Under the pieces are notes generated by a model. That model ran no database searches. It saw only the letters and a list, made by a program, of their open reading frames with translations, and was not told where the DNA came from. A stretch of 64,000 nucleotides of DNA from Linnemannia hyalina (lineage: Eukaryota; Mortierellomycota; Mortierellomycetes; Mortierellales; Mortierellaceae), in NCBI GenBank assembly GCA_019671135.1, contig JAHRHY010000018.1, forward strand, positions 1,116,001 to 1,180,000, written 5' to 3'. The position numbers and the translations under genes are program-made. Positions 34,216 to 45,083 of this stretch are shown in pieces; position 1 is the first letter of the stretch, and each line of letters begins with the position of its first letter.

Positions 34216-35119
34216 ACCTCACATATAAATACCCTGATCCTCCTGTACAATAAACATCATCTTTTCCAGCCTCTTCCTCTTGACCCCTAGCACCTTTGTC
34301 TCTCTTCCTTGTCTTTCCCTTGTCTCTCTTCCTTGTCGTTCTCTTGTCTATTCACACACTCACACCCTCTTGCTCTGTTGCTATTACATCCTGCAACCGC
34401 CGAGGACTGTCGAGCCGAATCGGGAAGTGTAGTTTGAGGAGGTATAAACAAGTATTCTATTCTCAATGTCGAACAAGGGAGTGGACCTGTACCGAACCAG
34501 GCCTTTCTTATTGCTTCTGTACACCCACCTGCGAGGCGGATCGCTGCAATCGAGATAGAGCGGTGCCCCCTCTTTCTTTCTCTTGGTTCCAGTATGTGCA
34601 GCCCTTGGCTGATGTCCATCGTTATCTGTATCGCACTCTCCTACTTGGTCATTAACGCCCTCGGCTTCTTGGTTCTGATCTATATCGAGGTCATCCTCCT
34701 GTGCATCATCATCGTCCTGACCATCATCCTGATCAGAATCGTTAATGTTGTAGGGAGGGGGTCTTGCTGAGCGGTTGGTGTATTCTTGACGGTAGTTGAC
34801 AATGAATCGAACCTTGTCCCAAGCGGACTTTTGATCTACCTGATCCACACTGGTCATGAAGGTAGAGGTCAGTTGAATTAGGATCACGGGATCGAAGCTG
34901 TCTGGCTGGACGAAGCCGTTGAGAATCCTCTGGAGCATGGGTTGGCAAGAACAGCACAGAGGAACTCTTCCCGGACATGTGCATACTGCAGACATCTATC
35001 ACCACCTATGACATCGACATCTTGTGGTAGGAGAAGGCTAACGCGACAAGGTCAAATAAAAGAAAATCTCGATACACTTAGGATGATGAGTACATGCATA
35101 ATAGCGCCACACGAACCCT

Positions 35120-35155
35120 CCCCCCCCCCCCCCCTAGTCTCATCCCGGGGGGGTT
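35120..35155. repeat. C15 run facing a G run
   Basis: Fifteen C (35120-35134) are followed after a short spacer by a run of G near 35147-35153, able to form a GC hairpin. It interrupts the degenerate Rep frame. Confidence 0.6.
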
Positions 35156-36504
35156 TTTGACGTGAGAAAGGCAATACAACGTCCCTGTGACGTTGAGCGA
35201 CCCCTCAGACTTGTCGTCAACCTTGGAGATATATTTTGATATGTAGAGATGGGCCCTTGGACCGATGTTCAGACGCAGACGCATATCAGTATTGCTCCTG
35301 CAGTAGCGTGATAGATCCAGGTTGTACGGATTAATCATCACATCGCCAGGCCCACGCCTGTAAAGAATCTCGCACTCCTTGATGCATGTTGAGTCGCAGA
35401 TGGGCTTAGGAAAATTAAAGCGACAAAACTTGTCGTCATTCTGCCGGTAGCGGACGCAATATTTCTCGGTGTGGCGGTGAACCTGAACTCGTTGAACAAT
35501 CTCACGCAGCTCGAGATCCTCCGGCTCGGCGTCGCATGAAATAATGGTGTGTCGTCCACCTCGATTGTTCTGCTCGATAAGCTCCGCCAGCGACCGTACC
35601 GTCCACAGCACAAAATGAAACATGGGGCGCTCCACGATTCTGATACTCGACCACAAACGCTCAGCCTCTCAGACCTCCAAACAGAACATCCGACAGCCTT
35701 CCGCGAAGAAATGACCAGATCCGCCTCCACTCCTGCTGACAAACAATACAAAACAGCGTCACGTATTGAATGGCGTCTCTTTGGCGATCAAACACACCAG
35801 CAAACGCGGGTCCCGACAAATCGACAGACCAGGTTCCGAACATCTCTGGTGTACCCAAGGTGTCGAATTGAGCTTGAACATCGCTCCTGAAGCGTTGCTT
35901 GTGGGCGATGCTTGTGTGTACAGTCTCAGGTATTACAACCGAGCCTTCTCTGGGGAAATGGCCCCCTAAGTCATAAAGACATACGGCAATTATAGCAGAG
36001 ACGAATCTCACTCCCGACGTTACAAAAAATTGATAAATCCCGCCACCTCCCCTTTTTTTTCCCGTCGCTTTTGAATCCTGCATCTTCATTTGGTTACCTT
36101 GCAACACATGCGCAGCGGTTGTAGCGATGCCTTGTCGCGTACTTGTTGTTGACCTCACCCTGTATCCGCGAACGACGGCCTTCCTGAACCAATTATGCAT
36201 ATACACAACAAAGCGGGTGTGTGTTTGTCGCAAAGGTGTGGTCGAAATACAAGAGCCGATACTTGGCATACATCTTGATCGATAACGACGCGTCGCCCTT
36301 GTCTGGTCCATCCATAGGCTTGTCAGAGTCTTGACCGCGAAGATTAATGCTGGAGTGCCTCACTCCAAAACCGTAAGGGAAAAGGTCTGGAAAAGATCTT
36401 GACCAGTATAATGGGATCCGTGTGCTTGACCTCCTCTCAAGATGAGCTGTCGAACTGCCAATAAAACCAACGTTTTGTTGTAACGACATATTCTTTTTGG
36501 CCAT

Positions 36505-36880
36505 TTCTTCTCATGGTTTTCCTTTGGCTGTACTGTTGGTTCAATTCTTTCTTCAGCTAAGCATCCTTTTTTCAGAGAATGGCCTGCCCATGCCTATTGA
36601 AAGGAATGGGATGGGGAGTAGTAAGCAGAGAATGCGCATTTCTCTTCGATGCTCGTTCGAAAGAACAAAAAGGAGTGACATTCTACCATGGATGAGGGGG
36701 GGACAGATGGAACACATTTCAGAGTTCAAAAAAAAGGGGGGAGAGCATACCTTTTCTTTTTTCCTTTTTGCCTCGTTTTCTCTCACATTTTCGTCTCTGC
36801 CGCTGCCACTGACAACCATATTGATACCCTCATCTGACAACTGGAAACCCACCGCATTATACCTACCATATAATACCATC
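36505..36880. promoter_or_regulatory. Promoter of the 36881 gene
   Basis: Contains ATGCTCGTTCGAAAG at 36649-36663, nearly the same as upstream of the 30737 gene, then a purine-rich segment and a C/T-rich leader before the ATG at 36881. No clear TATA box is seen. Confidence 0.45.
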
Positions 36881-37120
36881 ATGATCTCCACATACGTCTT
36901 CATCGCCCTGGTCGCCGCCATGGCAGTCCTCACCATCACCATCCAATCCGCCCCAGTTAAGAAGACGGAATCCTGCTTCCTTCACGCATTGACCACACGT
37001 CTGACCTTCCCCATCGATTACTTGAGCCTCTCACTTTTCTCTCCCCAATCTATAATAGTCAAGCACAACATCTCATTGCTCATGCAATGCAACAATATCT
37101 GCGGCGAACAGGACTACTGA
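36881..37120 (+). CDS. Small secreted peptide precursor (up to 79 residues)
   Basis: Starts MISTYVFIALVAAMAV, a clear signal peptide with probable cleavage before APVKKTESC. The unspliced frame runs 79 residues to a TGA at 37118. The middle (LTTRLTFPIDYLSLSL) is encoded by a pyrimidine-rich stretch ending in AATAG, so a short intron (GTCTGA...AATAG, about 55 nt) in matching phase is possible and would leave three cysteines in about 30 mature residues. The leader and upstream DNA resemble the 30737 gene, which suggests paralogy. Function unknown. Confidence 0.45.
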   Translation: MISTYVFIALVAAMAVLTITIQSAPVKKTESCFLHALTTRLTFPIDYLSLSLFSPQSIIVKHNISLLMQCNNICGEQDY

Positions 37121-37475
37121 TGTAGACACGCAAGAAACCAACTGGGATCTATCCATCTCGATTGTCCTGACTTGCTCGCTGTCGCGCCACCTGTCTGGAC
37201 CAATTCCAGTAGGTCCCGCATTCACACAACTCAAAGCATTGCGTTGGGAGAGGTCGAAAAAAAAAACAATCAGAAACGAATAAACATAAACCAGTAAAGC
37301 AATGTATGTATGTTATCCCTGAGATATATGCATGCTTTTACTATTATTTACAAAAAAAACATTTATCCTACGAGATGAAAAGAAGCGCGCCAAAAGCCAG
37401 AAGTACAAAATGCAACGCGCTCCCCACCTCAAGCTACTCTGCCTAAATAAAAAAAATAAAGGGGAACACGAAAAT
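37121..37475. other. 3' flank between the small secreted gene and ZWF1
   Basis: Convergent 3' flanks with A-rich runs. No gene seen. Confidence 0.5.
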
Positions 37476-40400
37476 TTACAACTTGCTGTCAGCAGAGGCA
37501 GGAGCAGCAGCAGCAGCAGCAGCCTGCGAAGTCTCTGGCCAAGAATAAGCCTGCAAATGCCTCTCGAACCCAAACCGGCCCACAAACTCGGGCAGATGCT
37601 TAGGGCCTCTCGAGCCATAGGGGTACACCTCGACAGGGACCAGTCCACGATCGATCTTGTGCAACACGGGTGTGAAGATCCTCCAGGCCTCGTCCAACTC
37701 ATCCGATCGCACAAAGTTGGATTGCTCGCCCATAATCGCATCCAGGATCAGGTTCTCGTATGCGTCGGGGACAGACAAGTTCGTGAACCGCGAAGCGTAC
37801 GAGAGATCCAACTCCGACATCACCGTCTCCATACCCAAACCAGGCAACTTCTGGGTCATCTTCAAGTAGACAGCCTCCTCGGGCTGGACACGGATGACGA
37901 GCTCGTTGCGGGCAGCAACGTCCTTCTGGAAGAGGTTCGAGCCCATGTCCTTGAACTGGATCCGAATCTCGACCTTTTGTTGGTCAAGGGCTTTACCACA
38001 CTTGAGCACAAAGGGGACGCCCTCCCAGCGAGGGTTGTTGATATGGAAAGCCGCGGCGGCAAAGGTTGCGGTCTTGCTGCCCTTGGGGACGGTCTCGTCG
38101 TCGAGGTATGAGGGCAGGGAGCCGTCCTCGGACTTGCCGTATTGACCTAAGAGAACCTCTGATTCGACCACTGGGGGGATCTGACGCAACACATCGACCT
38201 ATTTTGTTGTCATTGAAATTGAGTAGAGACGCGTTAGTTTAGAGTGCTTGGATTGTGACAATGGCCTCAGTAGTTAAAGACGATAGCGGCAGAAGTGGCT
38301 ATGTACCTTGGCGTTGCGGATGTCCTCGGCGTTCAATGAGGTAGGCGACTCCATGGCAATCAATGACAAGATCTGGAACAAATCTATTCTCATTTCAATT
38401 TGAGCGAGAAAATAAAAAGAAGCAATAGTATTAGCACTCACTTCAATGTCGGTCTCCACAGCACATAACACCAAGTCAACAACAACAACATGACAAAGGG
38501 GAGACGTACGGTTTTGCATGACGTCGCGCATGATGCCAAACTCGTCAAAGTAGCCGCCACGACCCTCGGTGCCGATCTTTTCCTTGAAGGTGATCTGGAC
38601 GTTGGAGATGTGGTCGCGGTCCCAGCAGGAGCCAAAGATTTGGTTGGTGAAGCGCAGGATCATGATGTTCTTGACCATCTCCTTGCCCAAGTAGTGATCG
38701 ATTCTGTAGATCTAATTCGTTTGTCATAGGAAAGAGAGTGGTATGTATGTTAGTTTGGATGTAAGGATGTATGTGAGTATGGGTGAGTGTATGTGTAGTG
38801 TGTATTGTGTATGGTGTATGAAAAAGTAAAACAGTCAAGTTCAGATCCGACGCGTGTTGTGCACCCCTTGCGTGCATCTGTTATCTTGTGTCTCTCCCTC
38901 TTTTCACGAGTGCTTAATCATGGCACAAAAGGGTCCTTGACAATCGCGCCAATCAGATTCGTCCCCCTAATCAGTCGCCATCCTTACTCCCCTCTCTATT
39001 GCTCTATTGCTCCACCCCTCCTCGCCCCACAGAAAATAATAAATAAAAAGATGAAGCGATCGCCGTCCTGTTCTTGTTGAGCCATGCTAAAAGGTAATGT
39101 TGTCCTGTCCTCTCGTTATCCCTTTTATGGTGCTTATCTCACCACCACCAGTGTTTGTCAACATGTACTATCCTCCCCGCTCTATCACCAATTGGGCTTA
39201 TCACCCTCCCTCCCTCCTCGATATGTGCTCGCATATCATCACAGTGTCGAGGTTGAACTTTACACCGTTCCATCTGCCCTCTCATTCTCTTATTTCCAAC
39301 CCAACGAAGCGACAGAAAAAGATGAGAGAGAATGCTCATTTTGCACAATCAGATCAAGATCACAACTGCAACAACAGTCGGCTCCACTTTTCTTGCCCTG
39401 TCCTTGACCGTCAGATCTGGATTAACAACTAGAAAGAGAGAGAGAGAGGTCTCTCATCCATGAACCATCCCATCCCATATCTTCCATCCTTCAAAGGAGA
39501 TTAATAACCCAGACAAAAAACAAAACAAAGAAATTAAAGCCCAGAAGTGCACTCCTGTTGTTCCTGGAGTACGTGGCCTGCAAGGCAATCTTGTAAGTCA
39601 CGTCAAGTGAAGCCAGCCAGATCACGACCGATCACGTCAGTTCAAAATAATCACATTGCGATTTCCCATTATCTCTTCTTTGAATGCTGCCCCAATGAAT
39701 GGACAGACACGCAACTCTGACAAATGGCGATTGAACAATGATGATGATCTTAGTACAAGTGGGTAATGAGCCCTTTGCTCCCCCCTTCCTCTCATCGTCA
39801 CTCTGCGCAGACATGGTCTTCTCCCTCCCTCTATCCCTCGCTTCACCGGCAACGATCGAGTGTTGATGGCATGTGCTGCGCACAGAAAAGTGAACGTTTA
39901 TCCAGGTCTGGTCTGGGATTTATCAGCACACACCATCATCACCACGCCTCTCTTGTATGTGTGCTGTGTGTGTATGAATAATGATGCGTGTTCATCCAAT
40001 GGGTCATACGATTCGCCCAATAGGCGCATGTTCGTGTCCCCTCTTCCCCCTCTTCCCCTCTCCCTCCTTCTTGTGTTGCCTATTTACTGATCGACCACAA
40101 CAAAACTAACTCTCAACCGACCCCGCATTGGTATGACCAATGAAATCCAAAAAGTCTGTTTATGTGTTGTATGCATGTCAAAAAGCAAAAGGAGGGAAGG
40201 GGAACCAGAAGAACGTGTGATTGCAGTGTATATCTGTTTGTTGATGCATTCCCAACAAAAAATGTCCTGTGTGGCACAGGGCAAAGCAACATGGAAAGCA
40301 ACAGCGAAAAATTGTCCCACAGTCCCCTTCACGGCTGATTCTCAACCATTGAACGATCGAACCGATCGCTTCACTCGGGCAACACCTCTTCCTTCTTCCT

Positions 40401-41407
40401 TGTCTCTACTGTTAACACGCCCCTCGCCCTTGTCGTTTTATATCGCCTTTCTATCTCCCACATTCTCACCCCACTCTTTTTTTCTTTCTCTCGTTATCCC
40501 TGAAAAATAAAACAGAAATGCAATTGGAAGGAACCAAGGGGAAAGAGAGAGATAACTAAAAGGGGGAGGGGAACCAACATAGTAAGGGCAAAGATGAAGA
40601 AAGAAATTCCTTACCTCGTCTTCTCGGTAAAGGGCACCCAAGGCCTTGGACAGAGTACGGGAGCTCTCGAGGTCCATTCCAAAGGGCTTCTCGACAATCA
40701 GGCGATTGATTCCCTTGAGCGTATAACAGTTCTTCTTCAATCCATTGGCGACAGGAATGAAGACCGAGGGAGGCAAGGCCATATAGAAAAGTCTGTCATG
40801 TGTCTTTGTCTCCTTCTCGACCCGCTGCAACTCCTGCTCGAGGGCCTGGAAGCCTGAGTCCTGATCGTAGACGCCCGAGACATAGGTGCTCTGGTCCAGG
40901 AACTGATCCAGCATGGTTTTGACCTTGGGCGTGGTCGTGTTCTTGATGTGTTGCGAGATGCGTTTGAGAAAGTCGGGGCGGTCCATCTTGGTACGCGCAT
41001 ACCCGATGATCCTGGTGGTAGGTGCAATGTGTCCGTGGAGGAAGAGGCCAAACAGGGCTGGGAAAGTCTTTTTCTTGGCCAAGTCGCCCGAAGCACCAAG
41101 GACTATATTTTGGGCAGCCATGTTTGGTTTGCATGGTGGTTGTGGTAGGTTGGTGAGAGAATGGAAGAAAAAAAAAAAGGGGGGGGGGGGGGGGGATACA
41201 GGTTAGCGAGACATTGCATTAACGCAGGAGTTGCATTTGTTTGCTTCTTTGGCCTTTGTTGCTCAGGGTGTCTTGTACTCGAGTTCGCGCAGCTATGCTC
41301 AAGACAATATGCATGGCGAGGGTCGATGTGAAGGATAGTGTAGGGAAAAGGAGGGGTGGGGAGGTTCACTTGCCAATGATTGTAAATACGGGTCTTTCAG
41401 AGGTCAT
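37476..41407 (-). CDS. ZWF1: Glucose-6-phosphate 1-dehydrogenase
   Basis: Exons 41374-41407, 40615-41102, 38510-38711, 38307-38383 and 37476-38198 give 507 residues, the usual length. It oxidises glucose-6-phosphate to 6-phosphogluconolactone with NADP+, the entry step of the oxidative pentose phosphate pathway. The dinucleotide motif [19 protein letters not shown] starts at about residue 14, EKPFG follows, then the active-site signature RIDHYLGKE (about 177-185, created by the junction of exons 2 and 3) and the C-terminal domain. Exon 1 joins through an apparent GC donor (GCAAGT) and rebuilds [12 protein letters not shown], the family N-terminus. A start at 41121 ([13 protein letters not shown]) inside intron 1 would also be in frame. 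Intron 2 is 1903 nt, far longer than most introns in the window. The tail has an Ala run ([12 protein letters not shown]). Confidence 0.95.
41179..41195. repeat. G17 homopolymer in intron 1 of ZWF1
   Basis: Seventeen G on the plus strand, preceded by a run of A. In the transcript this is a C tract within the first intron. Length is likely variable. Confidence 0.7.
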
Positions 41408-42581
41408 GTCGGCTGTGTGTATATGTATATGTGTAAGTGTTGGGTGACTGAGTGTTTGAGTGTGAGTGGGTGAATGTGAGGTGTGAAGAAGAAGAAGAAG
41501 AGAAGATGAAAAAAGTAGATACGAGATGAGAAAAAGAAGAGAAAAGGACAGAGCGTGGAAAAGCGAATTGAAGGGAGAAAATTGCGGGGTAGCGAGTATG
41601 TGTCTTGACTCTTGCGTGCTTGTGTGCTTTTAAAGAGAGATAGATGGATGACCAATGAAGACGTGTTCGCGTGGAAGCAAAGAGAGTGATATGTAGCTAG
41701 CTGTGTGTGTGAGAGAGTGGGTGAAAGGGTGATGAACAAAAAGAAGAAGAGAAAGGAAGAAAAAGAACAGAAAAAAAGTAAGAGAAGGAAATAAACAACC
41801 AACCGTCGACTCACAGGGTAAACATTGACTTTTTTTCCCTGTTAATAAAAACAATGAGCCAGCCCAGCCAAAGGCAAACGAACCATGAATGGTCCTGAGG
41901 CTCTCTTCTTTCAAACGCCATTTGCCAGTCGTGAATCAGAGGCTGAAAGAGAGGTTGAAAGAGAGCGACGTGATGTATCAACAAACAGTCACCATTGTTT
42001 TTTTTGTTTTTTTTTCTCATCATCCGCTCACTGACACTTCTTCGCGTTGCCCTTTTTGGGATTCATAACTGATCACTGATCACATCCAGTAGCGTATGTG
42101 GTTGATTTTATCACTCCGATCACACATACCTGTTCACTTTCCCATGTCACTTCTTGCACGCAAGCAAAAATGTACAGAAAAGAGAGACGCGTGTTGCATA
42201 TAAACTCATCCCTGTACGTAAACATTCGTCTATGAATAGTTATGGTGTTGACATGCAAGGAGGTAACGGTATTGACATGCAAGGAGGTAACGAAGAGGAT
42301 CAGGAAAGAAAAAGGACGAGTCGTGTGAGTGAGTTGCAATGCACCGTAAAACCGCCCTAGGAGAAATAAGCAGGAGAAAGAACCCCTTGAGTCCACCAAC
42401 TCCCATCCTATACCCCCTTCCATTTTTCTCGTTGGTTCCCGAGGAATGCGAAACCTCTCTTGCTTTTGCTATGCCGTATCACAATTTTCTGTCTTGTTGC
42501 TGTTGTTGCCTACTTTCATGCCTCGTTTCTTATTTATCGCCCTATTTCTCATCGATCGCTTTTTCTTTATAATCCGCGTCC

Positions 42582-42613
<32 letters not shown>

Positions 42614-42977
42614 TTTTCCTTTGTTCTTCATCCTCCTCTCCCCCATTCACCACAATTCCATTGTTCACCCTACCTTTCTGGTGTCGCTTGCGTTCATTTG
42701 ACCCTTTCTTCAATCGCCCATGTCATCTCGTTGTTCTTCATTCTTCACTTTTCTTTACTCAACTGCATCCGATTGTTCTGTTCACCTTTGCCTCTCTCTT
42801 ATCCTTTCCACCTCTTCTCCTCTTTCTTGACGGTGTTTTCAATTGCCTCCTATTTGTTGTGTGTTTGTTCCCATCATTCTCCAACTGTCGTTCTGATCTG
42901 ATCAAAAAGAACGTATCACTGCCCAATAATTGATCAGGCTGATCAAATCACATTTTTTACACACAGACCATTCACAC
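41408..42977. promoter_or_regulatory. Divergent promoter region of ZWF1 and PPX1
   Basis: About 1.6 kb shared upstream DNA. It has a 21-bp motif repeated twice with 24-bp period (42248-42268 and 42272-42292), a (CT)n run followed by (CA)n near 42580-42612, and a C/T-rich leader before PPX1. The frames here are low-complexity; I call no gene. Confidence 0.5.
42248..42292. repeat. Two tandem copies of a 21-bp motif
   Basis: TTGACATGCAAGGAGGTAAC plus one G occurs at 42248 and 42272. It sits in the shared promoter and could be a duplicated factor-binding site. Confidence 0.55.
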
Positions 42978-44464
42978 ATGATATCCGCAATGCAAAAAAA
43001 GAACAGTCTCTTCCTGTTCGTCGTCCTTGTCATAGCCATCGTCACGTCCTCCGTCTCTTCGTCTCCACTCCCTCTGCCCCAACCACAGCCACAGCTTTCT
43101 ATCACCTTAACATCAGCAGAAGTTGTCCCTCCCAACAACTATACCTACCGCGACCCTCCCACCACCATGAACTCCTTCCTCTCCTCCATCCGTCCCCGTC
43201 TTGACACGGAGGAAAACTCTGATGTCATCATCGTCACCGGAAACGAATCCGCAGGTACTTTCAATTGCACACACTCGTCTGTCTCATTTGTTCATTCTTA
43301 CGCATCCTCTGTTCTCTTTACTAACCTCACGCGTCTTTTTCTTCCCACAACATAGACTTGGACTCGATTGTCTCGGCGTTGACGACCTCATTCTTCCTGA
43401 ATAGCTCGCATGCTTACCCAGGAAAAATCATCCTCCCCTTCATCAACATTCCAAAAATCGACCTCACCCTCCGCTCCGACGTCGAGTTTATCTTCGAGAC
43501 CAACAACATTAACAACGGCCTCATCTTCTTCCGCGACGACCTGCCAACCCTCGAGGCACTTGCTGCCAAGGATAGACTCTCACTCTTCCTGGTCGACCAT
43601 AATGAGGTCATGGGTACCATGGCTTCGCTCTCGCGCGCCAAGGTGATCGGTGTGCTGGATCATCATGTGGACGAGGGGCTTTACAAGGACACTGCTAACC
43701 CACGCAGGATCGAGATGGTTGGCTCTTGCGCCAGTTTGGTGGCGGACCAGTTCTTGAAGACTCAAATGGAGAGAGATAAGAAACAGAACGGAGGAGAGGA
43801 GCCCGACTGGGTTCAGCAGGTCACTCGGTTGCTTCTGGGACCCATCTTGATCGATACCCATGGCCTCAAGCCTGAGATGAAGAAGGCCAAGCCCTTGGAC
43901 CTGGCCATGGCAGAGTTTATGCTTCCTTTCACCAAATGGGGGTCGATGGGGGATCTTTTCAGCAGGATCGACAGTGCTCGCAGGGACACCTCCCATCTCT
44001 CGTTCTACGATCTCCTTAGAAAAGACTACAAGGAGTGGACTGTCCAGAATCCAATAACCAAGAAGGTCGTCAAGGTCGGTATCAGCAGTGTCATCGGTTT
44101 GATGGACAAGTATGCCGAGCGCGATACCAAGGAGGTCATGCAGACGGCGATTCATACATGGGCGATGAACAGAACTCTGGATGTCTCGATGGTCCTGTTG
44201 GCCGATGACTTGGGCGAGGGCAATGGCGGATACCAGCGTCAATTGATTGTTAACCCGGTGACAGAAAAGGTCCATGGAATCACGGAACAGATGGAAGGGG
44301 TTGCCCAGCTGCAGTTGGAACGGACAAAGATCATTGATACCGAGGATTCTGTCAGCCGTGGCGAGCGGGCGTATCTCCAGCATAACAGTACTTGTACCCG
44401 CAAGCAGATCTGGCCCTTTGTCGAAAAGCTCCTCACCGACTCTCCCCAACCCTCCAACCTGTAA
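42978..44464 (+). CDS. PPX1: Exopolyphosphatase (DHH family), PPX1 type
   Basis: Exons 42978-43254 and 43356-44464 (intron 101 nt) give 461 residues. It releases phosphate from the ends of inorganic polyphosphate with divalent metals. The splice creates motif I (VTGNESADLDSIVSAL). FLVDHNEV, the DHH motif VLDHHVDEG and the ILIDTHGL aspartate follow, then GSCASLVADQ and a C-terminal DHHA2 domain. The first ATG (42978) starts a hydrophobic leader (SLFLFVVLVIAIVTSS) and a Pro/Gln-rich linker that the yeast enzyme lacks. A second start near 43168 (MNSFLSSIRPRL) would give the cytosolic form. It is divergent from ZWF1 and ends 123 bp from the convergent COX16 gene. Confidence 0.92.
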
Positions 44465-44587
44465 CTTATTCTTGCTTAGTTTAGAATTAAGAGTGCTAGA
44501 GGTTGTCCCAATGTATTTGTGTCTTGCCTTCCATTCATATCATCCATCCAGTAGGAATCTGAAAAGTGAAAAGATACCGGTAAATAT

Positions 44588-45083
44588 TTATTTTGAAGAT
44601 GCTGCCGTTGGAGCTGATGCTGCCGTTGCGGTAGGAGAGGTGGTGACACCGGGAGCTGCCTGTGAATCAACTCGTTTGATCTCCCAATCGTCATCATCAA
44701 TATCCTGTGCCTGCAGACGCCAGTACTCCTCCTGCAGATCCAGCTTTCTCCTCGACTTTGATGACAGTTTTAGTCCTTCTTCCTTCGTCAACTATTGTAT
44801 GTGTTGCAGTATAAGAAGTGCATGTTAGTAAACAGCTCAAATAACAGAGAGAGTGAAAATAATAATATGCAAAAGTGACAGAGAGAGAGATAAAGCATAC
44901 GGCTTTGGTGCGGTTGTCGTGGACGTTGTATTTGGTAGCGGTGAGCTCGGAAAGGGCAAAGGAGCCGACGACGACGGTGAGGAGGAAGGGCAGGCCAAAG
45001 TAGAGGACGGGGCGTTTCTTTGTTGCCTGTGCGAATTTATCTGCTGGTGTCGCCACTCCGTAGCTCTTGTTTGTGAAGACCAT
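44588..45083 (-). CDS. COX16: Cytochrome c oxidase assembly protein COX16
   Basis: Exons 44901-45083 and 44588-44791 (intron 109 nt) give 128 residues. COX16 is a mitochondrial inner-membrane protein that helps insert copper-bearing subunit 2 during complex IV assembly. One transmembrane helix is visible at about residues 26-47 (VLYFGLPFLLTVVVGSF), followed by the family segment KSRRKLDLQEEYWRLQAQ and DDDDWEIKRV. The C-terminus adds a Thr/Ala/Pro-rich tail. The ATG at 45083 fits the short N-terminus of the family. It is convergent with PPX1. Confidence 0.88.

Larger units (their letters stand above)
32853..36504 (-). mobile_element. Degenerate Helitron transposon (Rep region plus PIF1-like helicase)
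   Basis: Read right to left. 36193-36504 carries the Helitron-like N-domain (FPDLFPYGFG, KMYAKYRLLYFDHTF). 35661-36311 continues it in another frame (YMHNWFRKAVVRGYRV, LGTPEMFGTWSVDLSGP). 35078-35656 carries the Rep-associated part (FCRFNFPKPICDS, INPYNLDLSRYCR, ISKYISK). 34384-34995 is an acidic linker. 33924-34178 and 32853-33917 are the PIF1-type helicase: DELSM Walker B, LLGDLKQLRPV, NCRQR and YVGMSRVR. The Walker A lysine region is missing (GSAGTHGTRV runs straight on), a TAA interrupts the helicase near 33926, and at least four frame breaks occur. The element cannot encode a working transposase. Termini not located. Confidence 0.75.

Noticed and set aside
38805..40510. Plus-strand frames inside ZWF1 intron 2
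   Set aside because: Short, C/T-driven and without motifs. Only a nested promoter remains a possibility.
43580..44449. 289-residue minus-strand frame opposite PPX1
   Set aside because: Shadow of conserved PPX1 coding sequence; no start context or motif.
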